A model generated the notes under the pieces. It was given only the letters and a program-made list of their open reading frames with translations. It searched no databases and was not told the DNA's origin. A program made the translations under genes and the position numbers. This document shows, piece by piece, positions 55,093 to 63,288 of a DNA stretch of 64,000 nucleotides (its first letter is position 1; each line of letters begins with the position of its first letter). This DNA comes from Kocuria coralli (GTDB taxonomy: Bacteria; Actinomycetota; Actinomycetes; Actinomycetales; Micrococcaceae), in NCBI RefSeq assembly GCF_008831305.1, contig NZ_ML708610.1, forward strand, positions 310,001-374,000, read 5' to 3'.

Positions 55093-55335
55093 ATGCTCGC
55101 TGACGCGCTGGAACATCTGGTCCGCGGCATCGTCGACAATCCCGACGACGTCGACGTCCGGGTCAAGAGCGGCCGCCGGGGTGAGACCCTGGAGGTCCGC
55201 GTCCACCCGGACGATCTGGGCCGTGTGATCGGTCGCCAGGGGCGCACGGCGAAGTCGCTGCGCACCGTGGTGTCCGCACTGGCCGATGAGGGGCCGGTCC
55301 GGGTCGACGTGATCGACACCGACCGCCGGCGCTGA
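55093..55335 (+). CDS. khpA: KH-domain RNA-binding protein KhpA
   Basis: 80 residues from ATG 55093 (GTG 55087 overlapping the rpsP stop would add 2). The KH fold has the GxxG loop as VIGRQGRTAKSLR. KhpA binds RNA, forms a complex with KhpB (Jag), and sits after rpsP in most Gram-positive genomes. A strong hairpin terminator follows it, so part of the downstream ribosomal genes may have a separate promoter. Confidence 0.92.
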   Translation: MLADALEHLVRGIVDNPDDVDVRVKSGRRGETLEVRVHPDDLGRVIGRQGRTAKSLRTVVSALADEGPVRVDVIDTDRRR

Positions 55336-55370
55336 CGCGAGCCGATCGGCCTTGCACCCGCGAGGTCTTC

Positions 55371-55405
55371 GTGGCCCCCGCACCCACCACGGGTGCGGGG
55401 GCCAC
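55371..55405 (+). terminator. Perfect 15-bp hairpin after khpA
   Basis: GTGGCCCCCGCACCC at 55371-55385 pairs exactly with 55391-55405 around the loop ACCAC. It lies in the 162-bp gap between khpA and rimM, 36 bp after the khpA stop. No T-run. Confidence 0.8.
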
Positions 55406-55497
55406 GCTCACACGCGGCCGGGTCACCACCACGGCCGGTTATGACGAAGCATGGACACGACCGTCCGCGAACCAGCTCAAGGAGCACGCAGCACGAG

Positions 55498-56121
55498 ATG
55501 AAGGTCAAGGTCGCACGCATTGGCAAACCCCACGGGATCCGGGGGGAACTGACCGTCCAGCTGTTCACGGACGACCCCGAGCTCCGTTTCTCCCCCGGCG
55601 CCCTGCTGTCCGTGGAGGCCGCATCCGAGACGGGACGAGCGGCGGTCCCCGGCGGCGTGCTCGAGGTGACCCGGGCACGCTGGAACAAGCAGATCCTGGT
55701 GGTCGGCTTCGCCCAGGTGCCGGACCGGAACACCGCGGAGGCGCTGCGCGGGAGCCAGCTGTTCGCGGAGGGCGACTCCGGCGCGGAGGACGACGACGCC
55801 TGGTACGAGCACGAGCTCCTGGACATGGAGGTGCTCGTTATCGAGGGGGACCATTCCGAAACGGACGAGAACCCGGCCGGATTCGGCGACGGGCATCCGA
55901 TGCGCCGGATCGGCGTGATCAGCGGCCTGCGCACGATGCCTCATCAGGACCTGCTCGAGGTGACGCTCGACGGTGACGGACGAGAGGTGGACGTGCCGTT
56001 CGTGCAGGAGATCGTGGCGGAGATCGACGAGGAGACGCGCTGGGTGCTGCTCACCCCGCCGCCGGGCCTGCTGGAGCTGGGCCTGGACGAAGCCGGGGAC
56101 CCCGGGGAAGGCGACCGCTGA
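55498..56121 (+). CDS. rimM: Ribosome maturation factor RimM
   Basis: 207 residues from ATG 55498 ([20 protein letters not shown]). RimM binds S19 and helps mature the 30S head. The N-terminal RimM fold is followed by a PRC-barrel half with MPHQDLLEV and VPFVQEIV. An acidic insertion (about residues 115-125) lengthens it. It overlaps trmD by 1 nt, as usual. A Shine-Dalgarno sequence is weak (AGGAG about 13 nt upstream). Confidence 0.94.
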   Translation: MKVKVARIGKPHGIRGELTVQLFTDDPELRFSPGALLSVEAASETGRAAVPGGVLEVTRARWNKQILVVGFAQVPDRNTAEALRGSQLFAEGDSGAEDDDAWYEHELLDMEVLVIEGDHSETDENPAGFGDGHPMRRIGVISGLRTMPHQDLLEVTLDGDGREVDVPFVQEIVAEIDEETRWVLLTPPPGLLELGLDEAGDPGEGDR

Positions 56122-56957
56122 TGCGCCTGGACGTCGTCAGCATCTTCCCGGAGTACCTGGCAGCCCTCGACCTGTCCCTGATCGGGAAGGCCCGCCGCGA
56201 CGGGCTCCTGGAGATGTCCGTCACGGATCTCCGGGACTTCACCGCCGACCGGCACCGTACCGTGGACGACACCCCGTACGGCGGCGGGGCCGGCATGGTG
56301 ATGAAGCCGGAGCCCTGGGCCCAGGCCCTGGAGCAGATCCGGGACTCGACGCCGGGGAGCCGGGGCGATCAGCCCGGGGGGCCGGCCCGGAGCCAGCGGC
56401 CCGTGCTGATCGTGCCGTCACCGGCGGGCGAGGTCTTCACCCAGGAGACCGCCCGGGAGCTGGCGGAGCGGGACCACCTGGTCTTCGCCTGCGGACGCTA
56501 CGAGGGGATCGACGAGCGGGTGCTCGAGTGGGCCCGCGAGTCCTTCGAGGTCCGCCCCATGTCCCTGGGCGACTACGTCCTGAACGGGGGAGAGGTGGCC
56601 GTCCTGGCCATGGTCGAGGCCATCGGGCGCCTGATCCCCGGGGTGATCGGCAACCCGCAGTCCCTGGTCGAGGAGTCGCACTCGGACGGGCTGCTCGAAT
56701 ACCCCGTCTACACCAAACCCGCGAGCTGGCGGGAGCGCGGGATCCCCGAGGTCCTGCTGAGCGGACATCACGGGAAGATCGCCAGGTGGCGCAGGGATGA
56801 GCAGCTGCGGCGGACCTCGAGCCGCCGCCCGGACCTGATCGAGCGGCTGCAACCCGCCGACCTCGACGCCCGCGACCGGGCCGCGCTCGAGGCGGAGGGC
56901 TGGCGCATCGTCGACGATGCCTTCCTCCGCCGCGACGGTGACCGGCCGCAGACATGA
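56121..56957 (+). CDS. trmD: tRNA (guanine(37)-N1)-methyltransferase
   Basis: 278 residues. TrmD methylates G37 next to the anticodon, preventing frameshifts. The trefoil-knot SAM site is visible as [15 protein letters not shown] and [13 protein letters not shown], and [14 protein letters not shown] binds the tRNA/SAM. The start overlaps the rimM stop by 1 nt. A Pro/Arg/Gly-rich insertion around residues 75-90 (before [10 protein letters not shown]) is not typical of E. coli TrmD but occurs in actinobacteria. Confidence 0.96.
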   Translation: MRLDVVSIFPEYLAALDLSLIGKARRDGLLEMSVTDLRDFTADRHRTVDDTPYGGGAGMVMKPEPWAQALEQIRDSTPGSRGDQPGGPARSQRPVLIVPSPAGEVFTQETARELAERDHLVFACGRYEGIDERVLEWARESFEVRPMSLGDYVLNGGEVAVLAMVEAIGRLIPGVIGNPQSLVEESHSDGLLEYPVYTKPASWRERGIPEVLLSGHHGKIARWRRDEQLRRTSSRRPDLIERLQPADLDARDRAALEAEGWRIVDDAFLRRDGDRPQT

Positions 56958-57071
56958 GCGGCGGCGCCATGGCGTCCACGGCGATCGTGGACCCTGACGC
57001 CGTCCCGCCGGGCGTGGCCCATGGCACGTCGACCTGACCGCCGGATGAGTACCGACGCCGTCGCCGTTGTG

Positions 57072-57285
57072 GCATAATGGGTCGCTGCGTGTGTGCTGGG
57101 CACGCCCTCGCCGCAGGGGGAAGAGCGACCACACAGCACACACCCCGTGGGGTCCCGAAGGGACCCGCGGGTGACTGACTTTGCGGCACCCACCCACTAC
57201 CGGCCGGGGCGAACCCGGGCGGCTGTCGTCCGGCGTGCCGCGTGACCCACGTGGACGGCCTGCGGCGTTCACCAGGAGAAACCAG
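57072..57285 (+). promoter_or_regulatory. rplS promoter and structured 5' leader
   Basis: The 328-bp trmD-rplS gap (56958-57285) holds a clear -10 CATAAT at 57073-57078 and then a structured leader of about 200 nt. A perfect 10-bp stem GTGTGTGCTG (57089-57098) pairs with 57134-57143. A second hairpin follows: GGGTCCC (57150-57156), loop GAA, GGGACCC (57160-57166), extended by CCCG/CGGG. GGAGA at about 57275 is the ribosome site of rplS. The first 115 bp after trmD hold nothing that I can support. Leader function (attenuation or r-protein binding) is unknown. Confidence 0.5.
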
Positions 57286-57645
57286 ATGACGAACATTCTC
57301 GACCAGGTCGATGCCAAGTCGCTGCGCGACGACATTCCCGAGTTCTGGCCGGGCGACACCCTCAACGTCCACGTGAACATCGTCGAGGGCAACCGCTCCC
57401 GCGTGCAGGTCTTCAAGGGCTTCGTGGTCGGCCGCCAGGGCTCCGGCGTCCGCGAGACCTTCACCGTCCGCAAGGTCTCCTTCGGCGTCGGCGTCGAGCG
57501 CACCTTCCCCGTGCACTCCCCGATCATCGATAAGATCGAGGTCGTGAGCCGCGGCGACGTCCGCCGCGCCAAGCTCTACTACATGCGCGACCGTCACGGC
57601 AAGGCCGCCCGTATCCGCGAGAAGCGCGGCAGCCAGGGCAAGTGA
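57286..57645 (+). CDS. rplS: 50S ribosomal protein L19
   Basis: 119 residues from ATG 57286. L19 lies at the 30S-50S interface. The sequence is typical throughout ([51 protein letters not shown]). It has its own promoter and leader upstream and is followed by a hairpin at 57712. Trm D lies 328 bp upstream, a wider gap than usual. Confidence 0.97.
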   Translation: MTNILDQVDAKSLRDDIPEFWPGDTLNVHVNIVEGNRSRVQVFKGFVVGRQGSGVRETFTVRKVSFGVGVERTFPVHSPIIDKIEVVSRGDVRRAKLYYMRDRHGKAARIREKRGSQGK

Positions 57646-57681
57646 TCCGTACGGGCCTGACGGGCGACGTCGGCCGCGATC

Positions 57682-58413
57682 ATGCGCACCGTGCCTGAGC
57701 GCACCACGAACGAGAACCCGGCCGCAGAAGCCTCTGCGGCCGGGTTCTCGGCGTCTTCCCGCGGCGGTGCGGCCCATGAAGACGCGGCGCAGCCGGGCCT
57801 CTGGACGCGCTGGACCCACGGCTGGCGTCTGGTGGCGCTCTCCGTGGTCCTCGCCCTCGTCGTGGTCATCGGCGTCCGCGCCTGGGTGGTGGACGTGTAC
57901 TACGTGGGCTCCGAGTCCATGCAGCCCACCGTGGAGCCGGGGGACCGGATCCTGGTGACGAAGCTGGTCGACACCGGTGAGCTCGACCGAGGTCAGCTCG
58001 TGGTCTTCGACGGGCGCGGGTCCTTCGCCCCGCTCGACGACGACCCGCCGATCACCCGGGCGGCCCAGCAGCTCGGTGTCTGGCTGGGGATCCGCCCCAC
58101 CGAGGACACCTTCGTCAAGCGGGTCGTCGGGGTTCCCGGCGACAGGGTCTCGTGCTGCGAGGACGGTGACCTCGTGGTCAACGGAGAGCCACTGGACGAG
58201 CCCTATCTCTACCCGGGCGACAGCGCCAGCGAGGTGGACTTCGACGTCGTCGTCCCCGAAGGCCGCCTGTGGCTCCTGGGAGATCACCGGTCGGTCTCCG
58301 TGGATTCGCGCTCACTGCTCGGCGCACCGGGCGGGGGGCTGGTCCGGGCGGATAGAGTGATAGGCGAACCGGTCACCGTGCTGTGGCCGGTCGGTCGTTC
58401 CGACCCGCAGTAG
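57682..58413 (+). CDS. lepB: Type I signal peptidase (first of three)
   Basis: 243 residues from ATG 57682; GTG 57691 is a near alternative. SPase I removes signal peptides at the outer face of the membrane. One membrane anchor is at residues 51-69 (ALSVVLALVVVIGVRAW). Catalytic Ser79 lies in SESMQPT and the general base Lys146 in TFVKRVVG. Motif E (GDHRSVSVDSR) is intact. The 5' coding end contains the rplS terminator stem (codons about 11-23), an unusual overlap. Confidence 0.92.
   Translation: MRTVPERTTNENPAAEASAAGFSASSRGGAAHEDAAQPGLWTRWTHGWRLVALSVVLALVVVIGVRAWVVDVYYVGSESMQPTVEPGDRILVTKLVDTGELDRGQLVVFDGRGSFAPLDDDPPITRAAQQLGVWLGIRPTEDTFVKRVVGVPGDRVSCCEDGDLVVNGEPLDEPYLYPGDSASEVDFDVVVPEGRLWLLGDHRSVSVDSRSLLGAPGGGLVRADRVIGEPVTVLWPVGRSDPQ
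57712..57749 (+). terminator. 17-bp hairpin after rplS, inside the 5' end of the next lepB gene
   Basis: GAGAACCCGGCCGCAGA at 57712-57728 pairs perfectly with 57733-57749 across the loop AGCC. It lies 67 bp beyond the rplS stop. The stem encodes residues 11-23 of the first signal peptidase, so it is both terminator-like and coding. Confidence 0.65.
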
Positions 58414-58486
58414 CACCCTTGCCGCCGGTGCAGTGACCCGGCGCAAGATCCCCGAACCCGATCCGACATCCCGGAAGGACCTCTCC

Positions 58487-59257
58487 GTGAGCGAGAACTC
58501 CGCCGCTTCCCCAGGTGAGACCCCCGAGCCTCGGCCCGGCAACGACCAGGCCGGGAAGGCACCGGACCAGGAACCGGGTCAGGCCAAAGAGCAGTCCTCC
58601 GGCGGGTTCCTGAAGGAGATCCTGATCACCGTCGTCGTGGTCCTGGTGATCTCCTTCCTCGTGAAGACCTTCATCTTCCGGATCTTCTTCATCCCGTCGG
58701 GTTCCATGGAGAACACCCTGCAGCTCGACGACAAGATCGGCGTGAACGTCGCCCACTCCTGGTACGGAGATCTCGACCGCGGCGACATCGCGGTCTTCGA
58801 GGACACGCAGGGCTGGATGCCCGACCTCAACAGCGGCACCAATCCGGTCCGCCAGGGCCTCGAGTTCGTGGGCCTGGCCCCCGACACCACCACCCAGTAC
58901 GTGATCAAGCGGGTCATCGGCGTCGGCGGGGACACGGTCTCCTGCTGCGATGCCGACGGCCGGGTGACCGTCAACGACGTCCCCCTCGACGAGCCCTACC
59001 TCTACGAGGGCGACGACCCGTCACAGATCCCGTTCGAGGTCACGGTCCCCGAGGGGCACTACTTCATGATGGGCGACCACCGCTCCGCATCCGGGGACTC
59101 GCGGTACCACATCGAGGACGGGTCGGCGTTCATCAGCGATGAGGACGTCGTCGGTACCGCGATGGCCGTCGTCTGGCCCATGGACCGCTGGACGGGGCTG
59201 TCCAGCCAGGAGGACACGTTCGCACGGGTAGAGGAAGCGTCCGGGAGCGGGCAATGA
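58487..59257 (+). CDS. lepB: Type I signal peptidase (second of three)
   Basis: 256 residues from GTG 58487, preceded by GGAAGGA at 58473-58479; an upstream in-frame start at 58433 lacks such a site. One membrane anchor spans residues 45-60 (ILITVVVVLVISFLVK). Catalytic Ser73 is in IPSGSMENT and Lys141 in YVIKRVIG. MGDHRSASGDSRYH is motif E. The cytoplasmic N terminus is acidic and Pro-rich. Its stop overlaps the third lepB gene by 4 nt. Confidence 0.92.
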   Translation: MSENSAASPGETPEPRPGNDQAGKAPDQEPGQAKEQSSGGFLKEILITVVVVLVISFLVKTFIFRIFFIPSGSMENTLQLDDKIGVNVAHSWYGDLDRGDIAVFEDTQGWMPDLNSGTNPVRQGLEFVGLAPDTTTQYVIKRVIGVGGDTVSCCDADGRVTVNDVPLDEPYLYEGDDPSQIPFEVTVPEGHYFMMGDHRSASGDSRYHIEDGSAFISDEDVVGTAMAVVWPMDRWTGLSSQEDTFARVEEASGSGQ

Positions 59258-60249
59258 CCCAGGGGCGTTTCGACCCCGGCGACTTCGGCTGGGGGCGCGC
59301 CCGGCATCGAGACGGGTCCGGCTGGTCCGGGGCGCCCGCCTCCAGAGACCAGAACGGCCTCGACGACGCCGTCGGGGACCCCGCCGGGTTCCCCGACGAG
59401 GCGGAGGGCTCCCGGAGTGCCACGGGCCGGGGCACGTGGGTGGCCGATCGGTGGGAGGACCTGGGGGAGGCGCCGGCGACCCGCAACGATGGCGTCCCGA
59501 TGTACCGCCGCCGGTCCGGACGCCGCGCGAGGGATTCCAGCCCGCCCCCGCGGGACCGCGGCCGGTTCGTCACCGTGCTCCGGGAGCTCGCGGTGGTGGT
59601 CGTCTGGGCCCTGCTGATCGCCTTCGTGGCCAAGCACGTGCTGGTGCGCGGTTTCGCGATCCCCTCCAATGCCATGGAACCCACGTTCCAGACGGGTGAC
59701 CGGGTCTTCGTCAACGTCCTGGAGACCACGCTGCAGGAGAACTCCCGCGGGGACGTCATCGTCTTCAACGACAGCAGGGGCTGGCTGCCGCCCCCTGACG
59801 AACCGCAAAGCGTGGGGGAGTGGATCAGCGACGGCCTGGCCTTCCTCGGGGTCACGGTCGACGACTCGGACAACAATGTGATCAAGCGGATCATCGGCGT
59901 CGGAGGGGACCGGGTGACCTGCTGCGACTCCCGGGGGCGGGTCCTGGTCAACGAGGTCCCGCTGGATGAGACGGGGGCCTACCTGGCCGCCGACGAGGAC
60001 CCCTCCGATATCGCCTTCGACGTGATCGTGCCCGATGACCACTACCTGGTCCTGGGGGACCGGCGGTCGTCATCCGGGGATTCCCGTTACTACCTTCCTC
60101 ATTCGGATCACGCCTACATCAGCCGCGACGACGTCGTGGGCACCGCCTTCGCGGTCGTCTGGCCCTTCGACCGCATGGGGCTGCTGCAGGACCAGAGCGC
60201 GGTCTTCGACCGTGTACCCGACGCCCCGGCCGCCGAGGACGAGCGGTGA
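59254..60249 (+). CDS. Type I signal peptidase homologue lacking the catalytic serine (third of three)
   Basis: 331 residues; a ~100-residue charged N terminus precedes the membrane anchor (about residues 110-128). The fold motifs are present, including Lys211 in NVIKRIIGVGG and GDRRSSSGDSRYY. The residue before Met141 is Ala (codon GCC at 59671-59673) in IPSNAMEPT, where E. coli Ser90 and its counterparts in the two upstream paralogues are Ser. It should therefore be inactive as a peptidase, though it may bind substrates or the other two enzymes. The gene is uninterrupted and its frame shows no decay. It overlaps rnhB by 4 nt. Confidence 0.9.
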   Translation: MTQGRFDPGDFGWGRARHRDGSGWSGAPASRDQNGLDDAVGDPAGFPDEAEGSRSATGRGTWVADRWEDLGEAPATRNDGVPMYRRRSGRRARDSSPPPRDRGRFVTVLRELAVVVVWALLIAFVAKHVLVRGFAIPSNAMEPTFQTGDRVFVNVLETTLQENSRGDVIVFNDSRGWLPPPDEPQSVGEWISDGLAFLGVTVDDSDNNVIKRIIGVGGDRVTCCDSRGRVLVNEVPLDETGAYLAADEDPSDIAFDVIVPDDHYLVLGDRRSSSGDSRYYLPHSDHAYISRDDVVGTAFAVVWPFDRMGLLQDQSAVFDRVPDAPAAEDER

Positions 60250-60989
60250 GGGCGGTGAAACCCGCACCGACGCTCGAGCTCGAACACGAACTGTTCTCCG
60301 GCGGCATCACCCGGATCGCCGGGATGGACGAGGTCGGCAGGGGCGCCCTGGCCGGCCCGGTGACGGTCGGGGTCGCGGTCGTCGACCGTGCCGTCGGCGT
60401 CGTGCCGGTTACGCTGCGGGACTCCAAGCTCCTCCGCCCGTCCGAGCGCGTGACCCTGGTCCCCGAGGTGGAGTCCTGGGCGCTGGAGGTGCGCACCGGC
60501 ACCGCCTCGCCGGCGGAGATCGACGCCTTCGGCATCGTCGCCGCGCTGCGCCTGGCCGGCAGCAGAGCGCTGGCGGCGCTGCCCCGGGAGCTGCGGCCCG
60601 ATCTGGTGCTGCTGGACGGGGTGCACGACTGGCTCACCCCGCCTCCCGCGGGGCTGTTCCCGGACGATGCGGCGGCCGGCACGGCGGACGCCGGTTCGCT
60701 GCCGTCGTCCGTTGCCGACGAGGACGCCGAGGAAGTTCTCGCGCCGTGGGACGGCCCCGTGCGGACGGTGGTGAAGGGAGACCTGCGGTGCGCATCGATC
60801 GCCGCCGCATCGGTCGTAGCCAAGGTCGACAGGGACGCTCTGATGACCGGCCTGCACGATCGCCATCCGGCCTACGGGTGGGCGGGCAACAAAGGATACG
60901 GGTCCGCCGCGCATCGGGCGGCCATCCTCGAACGGGGCGCGACCGACCTCCACCGGCGCTCCTGGAACCTGGGCCTGGCGGGCCGGTGA
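60246..60989 (+). CDS. rnhB: Ribonuclease HII
   Basis: 247 residues from GTG 60246, overlapping the previous stop as GTGA. RNase HII removes ribonucleotides from DNA. The DExGRG motif MDEVGRGALAGPV begins near residue 27, and the remaining acid residues appear in LLDGVHDW and VAKVDRDAL. A loop of about 50 polar residues (around 145-175) is inserted. YGWAGNKGYGSAAHRAA is the usual C-terminal signature. The lepB-rnhB order is conserved. Confidence 0.95.
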   Translation: MRAVKPAPTLELEHELFSGGITRIAGMDEVGRGALAGPVTVGVAVVDRAVGVVPVTLRDSKLLRPSERVTLVPEVESWALEVRTGTASPAEIDAFGIVAALRLAGSRALAALPRELRPDLVLLDGVHDWLTPPPAGLFPDDAAAGTADAGSLPSSVADEDAEEVLAPWDGPVRTVVKGDLRCASIAAASVVAKVDRDALMTGLHDRHPAYGWAGNKGYGSAAHRAAILERGATDLHRRSWNLGLAGR

Positions 60990-61080
60990 CTGTCCACAAG
61001 AGACTGCCCGCCGGCGTCTCCGGACACTGAGCGGGCCATGCTGAGGCGAACCATCAGTTCCCCGGCCCTGAGGATCCGCC

Positions 61081-61503
61081 GTGAACATCAGCCAGCGCAG
61101 CCCAGCGGCCGGGCGGCCGAACCCGCGTCAAGTTCTGGGTGAGGCCGGGGAGAGGCTGGCCGCCGAGTATCTCGAGCGGCGCGGAGCCCGGATCCTGGCC
61201 AGCAACTGGCGGGCTGCACCCAGTCGGCACGGGGTGGGTGGCGAGCTCGATCTGGTGGCCCTGATCGGCCACCGCATCGTGGCGGTTGAGGTCAAGACGC
61301 GGTCGGGCTCCGGGTTCGGCCATCCGCTCGAGGCGATCACAGCCTCCAAGCTGCGACGACTCCACCTCCTTCTCGCCGCCTGGGCGCGGGAGCAGGGCGA
61401 AACCGGCAGAGAACGGCGGGTCGACGCCGTGGCCGTGACGGTGACCCCCAAGGGCGGCGGGGAGCTCATCGTGCGGATCCAGCATCGTCCGGGTCTCGGC
61501 TAA
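61081..61503 (+). CDS. UPF0102 family endonuclease-like protein YraN
   Basis: 140 residues from GTG 61081. The family pattern is complete: LGEAGERLAAEYLERRGARILASNW, LDLVALIG, and VEVKTRSGSGFG with the Glu-x-Lys pair of PD-(D/E)XK nucleases. The function of YraN in DNA metabolism is not established. It lies 91 bp after rnhB and 191 bp before comM, the usual rnhB-yraN-comM-dprA order. The 191-bp gap after it holds no supported feature. Confidence 0.9.
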   Translation: MNISQRSPAAGRPNPRQVLGEAGERLAAEYLERRGARILASNWRAAPSRHGVGGELDLVALIGHRIVAVEVKTRSGSGFGHPLEAITASKLRRLHLLLAAWAREQGETGRERRVDAVAVTVTPKGGGELIVRIQHRPGLG

Positions 61504-61694
61504 CCACCTGGATGCCGTGTCGTCGTGGCTCCACAGGCGGATGATCCCACGTCCTTGCCGGGCTCTTCCTCCGACCGGGCGGCGGGCGTTGCCGTCGTCG
61601 CTCATCCTCGGGGCACGCTGGGGCCGTGCCGGTACGAGAGCGACGGTCCGGGTTCTCGGCAGAGCAGCCCCGGTGGCCGGGGGAAAGCGGGTGA

Positions 61695-63248
61695 GTGGTG
61701 GGTATGCAGCGGTTCGCCAGAGCCTTGTCGGTGGCACTGATCGGGCTGGACGGCACGGTCGTGGAAGTGGAGACGGACATCGGCTCCCAGCTGCCCAGTT
61801 TCAACGTCCTGGGGCTGCCGGATCTGTCGGTGCGCGAGGCCAGGGACCGCGTGCGGTCGGCAGCGCGCAATTCGGGAGCGCCGCTGAGTCCGCGCCAGAT
61901 CACGGTCAACCTCACTCCCGCCACGCTTCCCAAGAGGGGTTCCCATTTCGACCTGGCCATCGCGGCATCCGTGCTGCAGGCGGATGGTGCGATGCCGCCC
62001 CAGGGCGATGTCGTCTACCTGGCCGAACTCGCTCTGGACGGCGCGCTGCGTCCGGTCCGCGGTGTGCTGCCGGCCGTCCTGGCGGCCGTCGCAGAGGGAT
62101 ATCCGCGGGTGATCGTGGCGGCTGCCAACGCGGCGGAGGCCGCCCTGGTGCCGGGGGCGGTGGTCGAGGGATTCGAGTGCCTCGCGGACGTGCTCCGCGC
62201 AGCGGGCGCCGAAGCGGATGGCCTCATCCGCCCGGCGACCGGTACGGACGGTGCTGTCGCACCCCCGACCATGGCACCTGATGCCGCGGAGGTCCCGGAC
62301 CTCGCCGATGTCGCGGGTCAGTACGACGGCCGGGCGGCGGTCGAGCTGGCCGCGGCCGGGGGCCACCATGTGCTGCTCAGCGGCCCGCCGGGGTCCGGCA
62401 AGACCCTGCTGGCCGAACGCCTGCCGGGCCTGCTGCCGGAACTCGACGATGCGGCGGCCACGGAGGTCACCGCCGTGCACTCCCTGGAGAACCGAGTGTG
62501 CTCGCGCCACGAGCTGATCCGCAGGCCCCCGTTCGAAAGCCCGCATCATTCCGCATCCGCGGCGGCCCTCCTGGGCGGAGGCAGCGGCATCCCCCGGCCC
62601 GGGGCGGTGTCCCGCGCGCACCGGGGCGTTCTCTTCCTCGACGAGGCGCCCGAGTTCGACAGGGGAGTGCTCGATGCCCTGCGGCAACCGCTGGAGACCG
62701 GAAGCGTGCGCATCGACCGGGCGGCGGCCAGTGCCCGATACCCCGCGCGGTTCCAGCTCGTGCTCGCCGCCAACCCCTGCCCCTGCGGACGGTCGAGCGC
62801 CAAGGCGCAGGAATGCCGTTGCACTCCACGGGAACGGCGCGCCTACTTCGGAAAGCTCTCCGGCCCCCTCCTGGACCGGGTGGACCTGCGGGTCCAGGTA
62901 CCCGCGGTGAGCTACGCCGAGCTCACCGGCGGGGCGGTGGGGGAGGACACCGCCACGGTCGCCGTCCGGGTGGCACGGGCGAGGAGTCTCCAGGCGGAGC
63001 GCCTGGCCCGGTTCGGTCTGCGGTGCAATGCCGAGATCGGGTCCTCCCTGCTCACCGGCGAGTTGCGCAGGCCCTCGCGAGTCATGGCCGCGCTGGAGCG
63101 GGAGATGGAACGGGGAGCCCTGACGGCACGCGGCGTCCAGCGGGTGCTGCGTGTGGCATGGACCGTCGCTGACCTCGACGGCAGGGACGCGCCGGATGCC
63201 GACGACGTGGACACGGCCCTCTACTTCCGGTCCTCGTCCCTGGCCTGA
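61695..63248 (+). CDS. comM: YifB/ComM family Mg-chelatase-like AAA+ ATPase
   Basis: About 517 residues; the start may be GTG 61695, GTG 61698 or ATG 61704. An N-terminal LonC-like domain (ITVNLTPATLPKRGSHFDL) precedes the AAA+ module with Walker A LSGPPGSGKTLLA, the Walker B LFLDEAPEFD, sensor QLVLAANPCPCG and a C-terminal lid. ComM promotes branch migration in natural transformation in some species. Conserved Cys (CPCGR, CRCTP) may form a zinc site. It is followed after 40 bp by dprA. Confidence 0.92.
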   Translation: MVGMQRFARALSVALIGLDGTVVEVETDIGSQLPSFNVLGLPDLSVREARDRVRSAARNSGAPLSPRQITVNLTPATLPKRGSHFDLAIAASVLQADGAMPPQGDVVYLAELALDGALRPVRGVLPAVLAAVAEGYPRVIVAAANAAEAALVPGAVVEGFECLADVLRAAGAEADGLIRPATGTDGAVAPPTMAPDAAEVPDLADVAGQYDGRAAVELAAAGGHHVLLSGPPGSGKTLLAERLPGLLPELDDAAATEVTAVHSLENRVCSRHELIRRPPFESPHHSASAAALLGGGSGIPRPGAVSRAHRGVLFLDEAPEFDRGVLDALRQPLETGSVRIDRAAASARYPARFQLVLAANPCPCGRSSAKAQECRCTPRERRAYFGKLSGPLLDRVDLRVQVPAVSYAELTGGAVGEDTATVAVRVARARSLQAERLARFGLRCNAEIGSSLLTGELRRPSRVMAALEREMERGALTARGVQRVLRVAWTVADLDGRDAPDADDVDTALYFRSSSLA

Positions 63249-63288
63249 GACGGACATCGGACGGGGATCAGACGGGAATAGGGCCGAC

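Noticed and set aside
57682-60249. The three lepB genes as an assembly duplication
   Set aside because: They share motifs but differ widely in length, N terminus and sequence, so they are old paralogues.
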